From: Paguma larvata
Lineage: Eukaryota; Chordata; Mammalia; Carnivora; Viverridae
Reading direction: 5' to 3'
DNA: 64,000 nt
Assembly (NCBI GenBank): GCA_030068075.1
Contig: CM057824.1
Coordinates: 126,532,414 to 126,596,413 of the forward strand
A program made the position numbers and the translations under genes. Under the pieces are notes generated by a model. The model did not search any database. It saw nothing but the letters and a program-made list of their open reading frames with translations, and was not told the origin of the DNA. Shown one piece after another: positions 22,421 through 33,400 of this stretch. Every line of letters begins with the position of its first letter. Positions within the stretch are counted from its first letter, which is position 1.

Positions 22421-24218
22421 AAGGCTGTTGACCGGTGGTAGGAAAAGGGAAGCCTGTCTCTCCCCTGCCCCGTATAAAATCCCCTTCTTTTGTTTTTCCA
22501 AGCGGGTGCATATTAGCTTCATTGGAACTTTCTCCACTTATTCTCCATAAATTACTTTCTTGAGTAAAGGAGTTGAGTTTCAGCTTACACTATTTTTTTT
22601 TTTCAGTTTTATCCATAGTGTGTGTATCTGATAAAAAGTCCCTTGAAGTTTGTGCCATGTGGTTTTAATACTTCTGGAGAGGTTTCTCTTTCTCCTCTAG
22701 TTTCTATTTGGTCTTTTCAGTTAATTTTTGGTATTAGGGTTATTTGTAAGCCAATTCTTAAATTTCTGTTTTCATCAGAATTTCCTTTCATGAGCGGCCT
22801 AGACAACTTTCTAAAACTCTGTAGTTTGTTACATCTAGATGTAGTTTATCTCTAATATTTCATGGTGGTAGTAGTATTTGTGTGTATGTGTGTGTCCCCT
22901 TTGACTTATTTTGTTTTGCTTTAATTCATTCTCATACTCTATGGGCAAGATGATATTTTGGGGTTATCTCTTCCCCATCACAAGATTCTTCCTAATTCCT
23001 CCTTAGTTGATCTGACATTATTTCTTGCACACATAATCCTTCTTAACATCTCATTATTGCTGCAAACTACTTAAGAATATATGTTTTATAGTCTGAAGTA
23101 TTAGAGAAATGTCAACCAAACTGTCCCTGGCAAAGAAATTGAAGCACATTTGATTCTGAATACTTTTTAATTTTTTTAATCCTTTCTTGCTTACAAAATC
23201 TATTTTGATGAAATCAGTATATGGTATAGACATAATGACCTTTTTTTGTGTTGAAAAACATTGTCTTTCTGAGTACAATATCATATAAAAGAAAGATGAA
23301 GTATGGCACCATTGCATTTGTATCTTTATATAATTATTTTCTAATCTTTATGAACCCTAAGGAATTGAGGTTGGGGAAATTTCATTAAAATGAGTTAAAC
23401 CTTACTCCTACCTTCATGCTGTTTTTCTTGTTGCCTTTGTTTTGTTTTGTTTTGGTAAGCTATCAAAAAGTATCAACCAATCTCCTTTTAACAAAACAAA
23501 ACAAGGGATTTTATACCTCTCTTAAATTCTGTTTTTTATCATTTGATTTTTTTCAAAAGCCACGCTTATGTTAACATAGTGTAATATAATATCACCAGAC
23601 AGCTTGCTTTCTTAGCAGTTTCAGAGAGCTTTATGTTAGGGTTGTATTAATTTCCATAACACACATATCAAGCAAGTAGTGGAAACAGCCCTTCACCAGG
23701 AAGTAGTTCCCAGTACAAGGCTGCTTTCTGAGCCACAGCATAAAAGCGCTTCACTCCAATAGTCTCACCTTCTCGTTGCGCAGCTGATTATTGGAAGGAG
23801 AGCACTTGATGCCAATATGACTCGCGAAATTCCCTCTCCAGATATTTTGAAATGAGATCCTTGGGACTAAGTTAATTAATTGTAAGAAATTGGGCTGAAA
23901 TTATGCAGATATCCTCTCACTTCAGGACAGCCATGATATGCTTCATATGAAAGCATGTGAGTGAGGAGAGAAGCTGGCTTATAGAAAGAAACAGAAGCAA
24001 GTGCAGGGAAGATGGGGAGAAGCTATGTGGCCACAGAGTTGCCGTCTGATAAATTCTTTATTTTTCTATATTTTTTGTATTTTCTGCAATTGGATTCCTG
24101 TAGTTTCTACAATTATTCCTATACTTTCTGAAGTTGTGTTTGTTCTCTGTATCTTTATAGTGTATCTTTTTGAAAATCTAATTTGAATAGGACTTTTTTT
24201 CTCCAAATCAATGGTTTC
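22421..24218. other. Unclassified DNA
   Basis: No gene is recognised. A TATAAAATCCCC word near 22,471 followed by TCCATAAATTACTTTCTTGAG near 22,540 could belong to an unplaced LTR. A short (GT)n lies near 22,878-22,895. The 23,640-23,900 segment is single-copy-like, with a few CpG (TTCTCGTTGCGCAGCTG), and I cannot assign it. Confidence 0.3.
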
Positions 24219-24235
24219 TGACACAGATAACTTTA

Positions 24236-24467
24236 TTTTTTTTTATTTTTTTAAACATTTTTTTAACGTTTATTTATTTTGAGAGACATAGAGACAGAGT
24301 ATGAGCAGGAGAAGAGCAGAGAGAGAGGGAGATACAGAATCCGCAGCAGGCTCCAGGCTCTGAGCTGCCAGCACGGAGCCCGACGCAGGGCTTGAACTCA
24401 CAGACCGTGAGATCATGACCTGAGCCGAAGTCGGCCGCCCAACCAACTGAGCCACCCAGGTGTCCCT
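24236..24467 (-). mobile_element. Young felid CAN-SINE, perfect 17-bp target duplication
   Basis: Reads on the minus strand as a typical SINEC_Fc-like element, still rich in CpG (CCCGACGCAGGG, AGTCGGCCGCCC). TGACACAGATAACTTTA occurs perfectly at 24219-24235 and 24468-24484. Perfect flanks and retained CpG make it one of the youngest insertions in the window. The open frames across it (67 and 84 codons on the minus strand) are SINE translations. Confidence 0.97.
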
Positions 24468-24484
24468 TGACACAGATAACTTTA

Positions 24485-25063
24485 AACTTGAAGTAAGTCA
24501 TCATGTGTTCTATTTTCAGCTCTGTCATAAATCTGCTATGGTCTTACCATAAAGAATTATGTTCTTCTGTCTTCTCCTGTAGTATTATTCATAATCCTGT
24601 TACATTAATTACTATCTATATTGTCATCATTTATTTGAATACCTGTCTCTGTCATGAAAGGGGAAGCTTTTGTTCTTGGTATCCTCAGCACCTGGTTTTG
24701 TGATTGGCACATAATACGTACACAACTTTTTGTTAATCATTAAACTAACCATCAGCCATGTGGAGTTCAATTCTTAGATACAGTTTGCTCAGAACAAACC
24801 AGAGAATTCCTGAAGCTCTCAACTTGTAAAGTTTCACTGTTGATCTCTAGGTTCTTTTGTTGACCTGTAAATCCGTTTAGTTTTCCTTTCCTATCTTCAG
24901 TAGTTTCTTGAGAAGTGCTTTCTTTTCTATTATGAAACCAGATAACCTCAGCATTTTGGATATTCTTTTCTTTGTTTCTCTCTCAAACATATATTTACAT
25001 ATGCTGTCACTAGGTGGGTTTAGATAAATGCTATAGAGGTCCTTCCTTGAAACAACACTCATT
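24485..25063. other. Unclassified AT-rich DNA
   Basis: No gene or clear repeat is recognised between the two SINEs. Confidence 0.3.
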
Positions 25064-25290
25064 TGGGGGTGACTGGGTGGCTCAGTCGGTTAAGAGTCTG
25101 ACTTCGGCTCAGGTCATGATCTCACCGTTTGTGAGTTTGAGCCCCACGCTGGGCTCTGTGCTGATACCTCAGAACCTGGAACCTGCTTCGATTCTGTGTC
25201 TCAATCTCTCTGTGCCCCTCCCTAATTTGTGCTCTGTCTCTCTCTGTCTCTCAAAAATAAATGTAAAAAAAAAATTTAAAGAAAAAGAAC
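25064..25290 (+). mobile_element. Felid CAN-SINE
   Basis: Head GGGGGTGACTGGGTGGCTCAG, CGGTTAAGAGTCTGACTTCGG, CAGGTCATGATCTCACCG, then TCTGTGCCCCTCC and TCTCTGTCTCTCAAAAATAAA. Flanks AACAACACTCAT (25051-25062) and a similar AAGAACACCCAT after the tail suggest a slightly decayed target duplication. Confidence 0.93.
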
Positions 25291-25598
25291 ACCCATCCTG
25301 TGGGTGATGAATATGTAAGAATGAGGAATATGAAAACCCTTATGTACTCACCCTCCAGTTTCCACAAGTATCAACGCATGGCTAGCTGGACCTTCTCTAC
25401 TCAATCCTCTCCTTAGGAATATATCACAGTGATGGGCTGTTCATCTCCTTCTCTGGGTACTATATTTCCCCATTCATCATGGAATTCTCATCAATTATTT
25501 AAAATAAGCAAATCCTAAGTAGCATATCAATTTTTCTATAAATACTTTAGTATTTTTTCAGCAACTCTAAGATTTAAGAGTTCAGCATTTCCTTTTAA

Positions 25599-25800
25599 AG
25601 AGTTCGGTGGCTCAGACGGTTAAGTGTCAGATTCTTGATTTCAGCTCAGGTCATGATCTCACAGTCATGAAACTGAGCCCCACATCGGGCTCCATGCTGA
25701 ACGTGGGGCCTGCTGGGATTCTCTCACTCCCTCTCTCTCTACCCTTTGCTGGCTCGTGCTCTCTCTCTCTCAAAACAAATAAGTGAACATTAATAAGCAT
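25599..25800 (+). mobile_element. CAN-SINE, older subfamily
   Basis: The head is eroded (GTTCGGTGGCTCAGACGG). Then follow TTCTTGATTTCAGCTCAGGTCATGATCTCACAG, GGGCTCCATGCTGAACGTGGGGCCTGCTGGGATTCTC and (TC)n with an AAAACAAATAAG tail. The TTGATTTC and GAACGTGGGGCC words mark a lineage older than the common felid copies. Confidence 0.88.
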
Positions 25801-25804
25801 AAAA

Positions 25805-27045
25805 ATTCCAGTTGGTTTGTAATAATACATATTAGGAAATGAATTTCTGATATTTCTTTGACTTAAGATAGTGTGCTTTTAGTGATTTCTAAATATAAAA
25901 ATTAAAATCTGATTGATTTTAGACAAATGGCAATTATTTGTAGCAAAAGGCAGTTATACTGAAAGCGTATCAAATATCTCTCTATTATCTGTTTAGTCAC
26001 TTCTGCTAAGTTTCTAGTCTCTCTTTTTTTTTTTTTTTTTTGCAGTTGACTATGATCAGTGGAGACCTGCAATTCCTTTCCATTGTTGTACATTCCCTTC
26101 TAGTGATATGTGACAATTCTCTATAAGTTATGTCGAACTTCATACTGTATAGCAAACCTTACCCCTACATAATAATATGGATTCTTGTTTCACTTGGCAT
26201 AGTCCTTAAGTATTATCCTGGAAAGTCTTGCTCCAGCTGTTTCCAATTATTTTCATTTCATATGTCATGTTTAATAGCAGGGAGGAGACTATTGCTAATG
26301 TTTTTTTTCTTAGAAATTAATCTGTCAACCTGGTGAAAATATGAAGTTAAAGCAGATGCACAAGGATCCTCCAACTTAACATCCTAAGCATATTAATTTA
26401 CTTAGCAAGAGCGTAATAAGATTAAGTAATCGATGAGAATTTCCATTAAGAATGGGGAAATGTCGCACACAGAGAAGGGAATGAACAGCCCATCAATGTG
26501 ATATATTCATAATTTTTTTTTTAATTTAGATTTTAGGTAGTGATGTTTGAGTTCTAATCGTGTGTCTTGGGGCTAGGGATAGACATAAACAGGCAGTGTC
26601 CAGGCCTTAATGTAACATTTCATGATGCAATATTCTATACTGAGCTTGCATTTGTGACACTGAATCGGAAAACTTTTCCTTGAATGAGATATAAAATATG
26701 CTTTCCATTTCAAATATGGTTGTCACTGAAAGGATTTTCAAAAGTTGCTTTAGGACCTCAGAATTGGATGAATGTGTTTAGAAACCAGAATGCTTTGTAT
26801 TAATAAGAGTTTGAAGAAACTCTGGTGAAGACAATAGGGTTTTTAATCCCTGGCATAAAATTAGTAGATTCCAAGGCAAATATCATAATGGTGTAATCAT
26901 CTTAAGCATGGAACAGACAGGTTTTGATGTTTCAGTGCCTTTGGTTGTTAATATACTGCTTCTTCTAGTGTCGAATCTGCCGGATGCTTCCTGTCACTTT
27001 TACCCTAGTCTGCCTTACCTGAGCTTTCACTCTCTTGGCTTTCTG
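25805..27045. other. AT-rich DNA with an 18-bp T-run
   Basis: No gene is recognised. A T18 tract lies at 26024-26041. It resembles the tail of a minus-strand retroposon, but no body could be identified. The rest is unclassified. Confidence 0.3.
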
Positions 27046-27049
27046 TTCA

Positions 27050-27440
27050 GTTAATCCAATCAAACAAGTTTAGAAGCAGATGATCCTCCTGATGCATGGG
27101 CAGGTCAAGAGTAGTGTATACTGCGTTACAAAGTCCACATCATTCACCGCACTCCATCCCATCATGTAGGTATAATATCATTGCACAACATTACAAGAGA
27201 GTGAGTGTGGTATATGTAATATTTTGAGAGGCCACTTTCACATAATATTCATTACAGTATGTTGTTATAATTGTTCTATTTTATTGTTGTTAATCTCATC
27301 CTGTGCCTCATTACAAATTAAACTCTGTCATAGAAATAACGGCATATATCAGGTTCAGTAGTCTCTATGGCTTCAGGCATCTGCTGGGGATCATGGGAAA
27401 TATCCCCCATAGATAAGAGAGGACCACTATATTTCTCAGC
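27050..27440 (-). mobile_element. DNA transposon remnant (Tigger/MER-type)
   Basis: The order AGAAGCAGATGATCCTCCTGATGCATGG, then TATGTTGTTATAATTGTTCTATTTTATTGTTGTTAATCTCATCCTGTGCC, then GGTTCAGTAGTCTCTATGGCTTCAGGCATCTGCTGGGGATCATGG, ending near ATCCCCCATAGATAAGAGAGGACCACTA, follows a known non-autonomous DNA-transposon fossil. That fossil ends in a GGATAAGGGGGGAC-type inverted terminus. CpG sites have decayed. Confidence 0.6.
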
Positions 27441-27959
27441 TTATAATTTATTTCCTATGCTCTTTAATTCATTCCTTTGTTTTACTCTTTACACAACTCG
27501 CACTGCAGCATCAACTTAAAAGCTACCATAAATTACTTTCAATTTTACTATGTTTTTATTTTCCATAATTTTAATAGCTTGTGAGCACCAAGTCAAATTG
27601 AGATGTACAGCATTAGTGTTGAGTACAGGTTAGCTTAATTTATCTCTTGTGATATATGGATGGTTCTCTAATGTAGAGAGTAGTCATATTCTTATCTTTC
27701 GGTCTCCATCTGTAGCAACAGATACTCGCCCAGCTTTTCTTTCTCACTGTATACCTCAAAAACACACTGTACTTTGGATTATTAGACCTCTTCCTGTAAA
27801 GAAGTATGAAATAGATTATTTTTGTTGAAATGGGTAAGAGACATATCTTAAATATCAGAAAGGAAGATGTTATTTTTTTTCATCCTTTGATATCAAAACT
27901 GAGTGTAAAAGGTAAGTATTTATTAATGCATAACATGAAATGGGTAAATAAAAATATTA
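27441..27959. other. Unclassified AT-rich DNA
   Basis: No gene is recognised. The 65-codon frame at 27830-28027 is not similar to any family I know. Confidence 0.3.
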
Positions 27960-28625
27960 TTTTCTCCTACCAAAACAGTAATTTCACTTCTGAAACTAAG
28001 AAAAAACAGATGAAGGAGAAAAACTGAAGCATGAAATAATTCACTGCAGCATTTTTATGACAGCATGAAATGAGAATCACTCAAATGGTACATTAACAGG
28101 GAATGCTTAAGTAGTGGTTAAGAATGTTTTGGGACAAGCATTCATTAGGCTATTGGTGTTCAATATGCTTTCAATACTCTGTCATGTAAAATATGACAGC
28201 AAGAGTTATGTAAATCTTATGAAAATTGCCAAATATAATCACTAGTATATAAAAAAGGAGTTCTATGTAAAACAAAATAAAAATGTCATTTCAGGTATTT
28301 ACAAGTGGTTGTGTTTGGTGATATGATCATGGAGAGTCCATCCCTTTCACTTTCATTTTTTTAATATTTTTTAACATCTTTTCATTTTCGAGAGACAGAG
28401 AGTCAGAGTGTGAGTTGTGGGGGGCAGAGAGAGAGGGAGACACAGAATCTGAAGCAGGCTCCAGGCTCTGAGCTGTCAGCACAGAGACCGCTGCAGGGCT
28501 CGAACCCACAACTGTGAGATCAGGACCTGAGCCGAAGTCAGATGTTTAACCGACTGAGCCACCCAGGGGCCCCCATCTCTTTTACTTTCTTACACTTCCC
28601 AGTTTTCTATTACACAAATGCACCA
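27960..28625 (+). mobile_element. Ancient L1 3' end, split by a SINE
   Basis: Plus-strand words typical of an old L1 end appear in order: AATTCACTGCAGCATTTTTATGACAG near 28,040, AAAAAAGGAGTTCTATGTAAAAC near 28,250, ATTTACAAGTGGTTGTGTTTGGTG near 28,300, then after the SINE TTACTTTCTTACACTTCCCAGTTTTCTATTACACAAATGCA near 28,580. Only non-coding remnants remain. Confidence 0.45.
28355..28572 (-). mobile_element. Felid CAN-SINE inside ancient L1
   Basis: Minus-strand element ending in TTTAACCGACTGAGCCACCCAGGGGCCCC. The flanks CCATCCCTTTCACTTTC (28338-28354) and CCATCTCTTTTACTTTC (28573-28589) agree at 15 of 17 positions and mark the target duplication. Confidence 0.94.
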
Positions 28626-29344
28626 GCACCACTGAAACCCTCTCTTGGAGAAGGTTAAACAACTTAATGTAAATTGCCGCCATGCTGTAAGCTTAATTCA
28701 ATTTATGTGACCTAGAACAGCAGCCTGTCATCAGGATGAAAATATAATTATTTAATTATTTTGAGATATATGATGTAGGGAATACAGTAACATGAAGGAG
28801 ATAATCTAGCTGAGGGAGGATACACTCTTTCATTGTAAAATGCTTTCAACTTTGTTGAAGGCCTAAAACTTTTTGTGGTACCATGTTGGAAGGAAAACAA
28901 TCAAAATAGGCTCTGAGTTGCAGTCAGTCTACTTCTAGATAAGCTTTCAGAGGATCATGTCTTTCCAAGTTGGAAGCTGTTAGTCCATACTCCATTATTA
29001 TTCATTTTATATTTGTGTTTTCTCTGGTGTAACTTATGTAAATGCAAAAAAGTCAAGTATTAGGAGTTAGGTGAGTCCATCTGTGACATGCAATGATTTT
29101 TTTCTTGTGCTTTTTTAGTCACCGTGACTCTAAATTTGCTTCTCTAGGTTAATTATGATATTTTATTATATTTTCTCCTAACATTATATTCTGCATTATT
29201 TGCCTTTAACATTTTATTCATATGTAGATGTAATATTTGAAGAATTTGTTTACAGAGAAGCAAAAGTACATCTTTCACAAATACAGTTAGCTTTGAAGAT
29301 GCAGAGAATTGGGGTGGCCAAAGGAAAGCAGAGAAAGAGATTCT
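28626..29344. other. Unclassified DNA
   Basis: No gene or confident repeat is recognised. The segment is AT-rich, with a TTATTTAATTATTTTGAGATATATGA run near 28,750. Confidence 0.3.
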
Positions 29345-29505
29345 CCCTAGACCATTTAGGAGAAAGCCCTTCTGCCAACATCTTGATTTTAGCTCCGAGA
29401 CCATCACGGGCTTCTGACCTCTGAAAGTGTAAGAGGATACATTTGGATTATTTTAAGCCACAAATTTGTGGTAACTTGTTATAGCAGCAATAGGAAATAG
29501 TACAT
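29345..29505 (+). mobile_element. LTR 3' end, MaLR (MLT1-like)
   Basis: ATCTTGATTTTAGCTCCGAGACCATCACGGGCTTCTGACCTCTGAAAGTGTAAG followed by TTATTTTAAGCCACAAATTTGTGGTAACTTGTTATAGCAGCAATAGGAAATA is the diverged end of a MaLR LTR. The 5' part is missing or unrecognisable. Confidence 0.6.
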
Positions 29506-29587
29506 TCTCTACCTATTAAAGAAAAGGCTTGAGATATTAGAGGTTAAAACATTACCCAAGAGGAGACGTTTGAAAGTACAAAGATCC

Positions 29588-29797
29588 TTGGGCACCTGGA
29601 TGGCTCAGTTAGTTGAGCATCGTAATTCAGTTCATGTAATGATCTCACCATTTGTGAGTTCGAGCCTCACATAGGGCTCTCTGCTGTGAGCACAAAGCCT
29701 GCTTCAGATCCTCTGTCCCCCCCCTCTCTCTCTCTGCTCCTCCCCACACGTGCACGCTCTCTCTTTCTCTCTAAAAGTAAATACATTCAAAAAACGG
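29588..29797 (+). mobile_element. CAN-SINE with perfect target duplication
   Basis: Head TTGGGCACCTGGATGGCTCAG, (TC)n middle with an unusual C-run (CTGTCCCCCCCCTCTC), tail CTCTCTAAAAGTAAATACATTC. AAGTACAAAGATCC is perfect at 29574-29587 and 29798-29811. The head carries several substitutions. Confidence 0.94.
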
Positions 29798-29811
29798 AAG
29801 TACAAAGATCC

Positions 29812-30448
29812 CACTGATTGAAGAAAGTGAGTATAGACTGTAACACTTGCACAGCAAATTTTGTTTCACTGTTTCTGATCCCAGAGGCAAAAAGAGAAAC
29901 ATCTTTATTTACATAATTTTTTGCATTCTGATGACAGCAGGCAAATACAACCGAAGGTGGAGCATTTTTCTTTGAACTGTACCAGAGCTGGTATTTATTC
30001 AAGTGACCTTGTTTAGAAAACACTGAGGAACACTGAAGACCATTCTTTTAACCATGGTTTAGGAAAGGACATAGAGTTTTCTCTTTGAGTCCTAAGGGAG
30101 CAACGTCTTTGTTGTGACTCGTGAAGGCAACTCAGAGTAGCTTCAGAGTTATATATTCAAGACTTTGCTTTTGAAAATCTTACGTCATGTGGAGATACTG
30201 CCTGGGGAGAGACCTGAAAGAAAAGTTAATCCAGCTGATGAAAAGTCAATGTTCTGGGTACACGGAGAGCAAAGCAGGTGATTTCCTCTTTGGGAAAGAA
30301 GTCTTTTAGGGCAGAGACGAGCTTAATGAAAGCGGAACACCTTCTGCTCTTGGCACATTCCAGTGAACGAGAAAGGTAAGGGTCCCCCTACCTCAACAAA
30401 GAGGAAAGTTCAAGAGTACCATTTCTCACCACTTCAGTCAAGGTAGCC
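29812..30448. other. Single-copy-like DNA left of the solo LTR
   Basis: No gene is recognised. The segment is somewhat richer in GC than its surroundings. It is continuous with 31,303 onwards once the solo LTR and one copy of its target duplication are removed. Confidence 0.35.
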
Positions 30449-31296
30449 TGCCGGGGTCGTTCCTTGTTCCGGCGAATCTAGGGGTCCACGAAGGACGGAC
30501 GGTCAGGCGAAATGAAGTGAGAGAGCCACGAGTGAGATGGAATCTGATGACCAAGCAGGCAGCCCTGGCAATTCTGGCGTCTCTACCATTCTGGTGTCTA
30601 TTCTGGCATCTCTGCCTTGCTGGTCTCAGTGTCTTTATTTTTAAAGGTAGCGAGTGACATTACATCAGTGACAAGGCATTCTTTACAACATACATCGTTG
30701 TCACAAGACCATGTAGTCATCTATAGGTTTATGGTATAAGGGAACATGGGGATGAGAATTACAAAATGATTTACGAAATGTTAACCTCAGGGAGGTGCTC
30801 AATATTTGCTGCTGATAAACAGTGCTTCTGACTTTTGGGCGAGGCTAACCTTGGGGAAGGTCCTAAGTCTCTTTACAATCTTTCCCATCAGTGTGTTAAT
30901 TCTGAGAGAAGCTTTACAGAGATGTGCCTTGAGGTTTTATGGTGGGGCTGAGGGGAGTGATACCTGCAGGGAAAATCTAATTTGTTTCAAGGAGTCTTGG
31001 GGCCTACGCCTCAATTTGTGTAACCTATCCCCAAGAGGCAACCTTGAGGTTACTTCTGGCCAGGTTACTCTCACACAGATTTTATCCATCAAGACCAGGT
31101 CCCCTTTTCCATATGCCATAAAACCAAAGAGCATTATGTCCCTTAGGTCAATGTGAGCAATTCAAGAAATCCAGGCCTGAAAGGTTATTTAGAAGGAGGT
31201 AAAACTAGGTGCCAGTTTGGCTGGCGGGAGCTTTTGCTTCGACCTTTCCCACGCATGGAGGGGTCTCAACCTGTGAGCCCAAAACGGCTCTCAACA
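30449..31296 (-). mobile_element. Solo endogenous retroviral LTR, 848 bp, with 6-bp target duplication
   Basis: On the minus strand the element begins TGTTGAGAGCCG (from 31,296) and ends CCCCGGCA (at 30,449), giving canonical TG...CA LTR ends. GTAGCC flanks it perfectly at 30443-30448 and 31297-31302. A six-base duplication is usual for class II (betaretrovirus-like) and some other ERVs, and the TGTTGAGAGCC start recalls class II LTRs. A minus-strand AATAAA lies at 30634-30639, next to a TTTAAAAATA stretch that could serve as TATA box, leaving about 185 bp for R-U5. No retroviral genes are attached, so it most likely arose by LTR-LTR recombination. The 116-codon plus-strand frame at 30806-31156 is incidental. 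Confidence 0.8.
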
Positions 31297-31302
31297 GTAG
31301 CC

Positions 31303-32019
31303 TGAATAGCTGTTGCTGGAAGTGAGGATGTTGCCCACAACCGTGCGCCCTTTTCTACATGCAAAGAGTGAGAACCAAACTTTTGCAGCAAGGGCCAGCC
31401 TGTGAATGCTATAATCGTATCTGCTTTGTCCATAACGCTACGACGTTCATCTAGTCTAGGCCAGAGTGTGAAGACCTGAAAAATAAAAGTTTAGGTACAT
31501 AGTGGTGGCTGTTTATTTTAGATACTTGGATGGGTGTTAAATCACCAACCTCTTACCAAGATAAGCAATTAAACAATAACAAAGATAAAATTGAAAGAAA
31601 ATAAAAACACTAAAAAATTGTTTAAAATAACGAAATAAAATCAAAGAGTTAACACTGCAGTCTAAATTCATATGCTGAAAGATAATCTTTGGCTAAATTT
31701 TACTCAGGTAAAAATTAGACATTTTCCCTAACGTTGGTGGAGGCATCAATGCAGGAGCGGAACATGCATCACTTTCCCGATCTACCTCTGCTTGGGGGTC
31801 ATACATGGAAGGGACCAGTTCAGCTCTTTGTTTTTTTAATTCTCAGAAGGATTTTTAAAAATTCTCATCTCTTTTCACATTCCTCCACCACCATAGCATA
31901 TTTATCTTCAAATATTTGAATCATATAAATAGAAAAAATGTTTTTATTCTAAAAGCTATTTAGAATAAGATACTGATTATCAGGGGACTAAGAGAAATGA
32001 AATATCAAGTACGTATTTT
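31303..32019. other. Single-copy-like DNA right of the solo LTR
   Basis: No gene is recognised. It contains an AATAAAAG word near 31,484 and becomes A-rich at 31,560-31,650. The 61-codon frame at 31734-31919 is unremarkable. Confidence 0.3.
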
Positions 32020-32165
32020 GTGCTGGATGCCAAGGAAGAGATTTTAACATGTTACTTCACTTAATCATTACAATAACATTCCAAATCAGGTTTGATTTTC
32101 TCTGTTTTATAAATGAATATATTTTATTTCAGAGCAGAGAAGCCAAGATTCCAACCTTTGCTTCC
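32020..32165 (-). mobile_element. MIR SINE remnant
   Basis: ATTTTAACATGTTACTTCACTTAATCATTACAATAAC followed by TCTGTTTTATAAATGAATAT and GAGCAGAGAAGCCAAGATTCCAACC is a decayed minus-strand MIR core, as expected from its complement (CTCATTTAATC, TTTACAGATGAG, GGATTCGAACC). Confidence 0.5.
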
Positions 32166-32257
32166 TTTCCTTGCCTATACTTTTCCCATTATATTACCTT
32201 ACTATTTACTTAATTTCCACCTCAGAGATACTCATTACTATTTTAGGGAGAAATAAA

Positions 32258-32449
32258 GTTATTTGTTTCGTTTATGAGAGAGAGAGAGAGAACCAGCAGG
32301 GTAGGAGCAAGGAGAAAGAGGGACAGAGGATCCGAAGCAGGCTCCATGCTAACAGGAGAGACCCCAATGTGGGGCTTGAACTCACAAACTGAGAGATCAT
32401 GAATTGAGTCAAAGTTGGATGCTCAACTACCTGAGCCACCCAGGTGCCC
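32258..32449 (-). mobile_element. CAN-SINE, older subfamily
   Basis: Begins with TTTATGAGAGAGAGAG and ends CTACCTGAGCCACCCAGGTGCCCC. Flanking copies CTATTTTAGGGAGAAATAAA (32238-32257) and CTATTTTAGGAAGAAGTAAA (32450-32469) match at 18 of 20. The internal sequence is shortened around the CTCCATGCTAACAGG region. Confidence 0.92.
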
Positions 32450-32583
32450 CTATTTTAGGAAGAAGTAAATAAAACTACTCTAATATCTATAACTCCATGT
32501 TGAAAGGTGTTGCTACAAATTTTAAAATTTCTTAAATACTAACTGAGGAAGTGTCTACATGATCTTAACTATCTGGAGGAATG

Positions 32584-32595
32584 TGGGGGGGGGGA
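32584..32595. repeat. Poly-G tract
   Basis: A run of about 11 G residues (GTGGGGGGGGGGAAG), an isolated homopolymer in AT-rich DNA and likely length-variable. Confidence 0.8.
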
Positions 32596-32689
32596 AGCCC
32601 AATTGGGCAAACCAAATGTTTCCAAATACCTGTACATTTGGCATCATCCAACTCACTAATGCATATGTTTAGTGTCGTTCATTTTTAAA

Positions 32690-33400
32690 AATGTTTTACT
32701 TGGTTATATTTAGTATTAAAAATACAGTGAAGAAGGAAAAAAGATCCCCGTTCTCTTCCCCAACTCCGTTATCAAGGAGTGGCCACTCAGCATGGTGGGT
32801 GCCTCCCAGATATTTTTCAAGTTTGTTTATTTTGAGAGAGAGAGAGTGTGCGCTCATGAGCCAGGGAGGGGCAGAGAGAGGAGGAGAGAGAATCTCAAGT
32901 AGGCTCTGCACTGTCAGCACTGAGCCTGATGCAGGGCTTGATCCCACCAACTGTGAGATCATGACCTGAGCCGAAATCAAGAGTTGACTCTCAACCGACT
33001 AAGCCAACCAGGTGCCCCCAGATATTTTTAAAATTATGCATATGAATGCAGCATGCACACACTTAAGTGAAATTATGCTTTCAGTTCTGATGTTTGCTTT
33101 TCATTTCTAACACTTAAGTGTATTTTGTTGATATTTTTCTATTATAGATAGCTACCTCATTTCCTTTTAATGTTTGAATGGTGTTATTTGGTTATGATTT
33201 GTCATTTAGACAGTTCAAAATTGTACAATCTTGTAAATATTTAGAAAAAATCACCAATGTACGCAAAATCTTGTTCATTTTCACAGAAAATAAGTACAAA
33301 TAAGTACGTGTAATTTATGTTTCATGCCCCTTTCATTTATGAATTGCAGTGTTACTAAAGATGATGCTACATTTAATGATTATTTTTTAAATTTTTATTG
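32690..33400 (-). mobile_element. Ancient L1 3' UTR fragment, split by a SINE
   Basis: The pieces CCCCGTTCTCTTCCCCAACTCCG near 32,745 and TCCCAGATATTTTTAAAATTATGCATATGAATGCAGCATGCACAC (joined across the SINE) resemble the complement of an L1M 3' region, as does AGATAGCTACCTCATTTCCTTTTAATG near 33,148. Divergence is high. Confidence 0.4.
32828..33016 (-). mobile_element. CAN-SINE with target duplication
   Basis: Minus-strand element beginning CAAGTTTGTTTATTTTGAGAGAG and ending CTCAACCGACTAAGCCAACCAGGTGCC. CCCAGATATTTTT is perfect at 32815-32827 and 33017-33029. Its middle, ATCTCAAGTAGGCTCTGCACTGTCAGCAC, matches the subfamily with CTGCACTGTCAG seen again at 41.3 kb. Confidence 0.93.

Noticed and set aside
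23640..23900. CATAAAAGCG with nearby CpG as a promoter
   Set aside because: No CCAAT or GC box at suitable spacing, and no downstream donor or open frame.
26024..26041. T18 run as tail of a processed pseudogene
   Set aside because: No similarity to any coding sequence, and no target duplication could be found on the adjoining sequence.
30806..31156. 116-codon plus-strand frame
   Set aside because: It lies entirely in the solo LTR and antisense to it, and does not resemble any retroviral or cellular protein.
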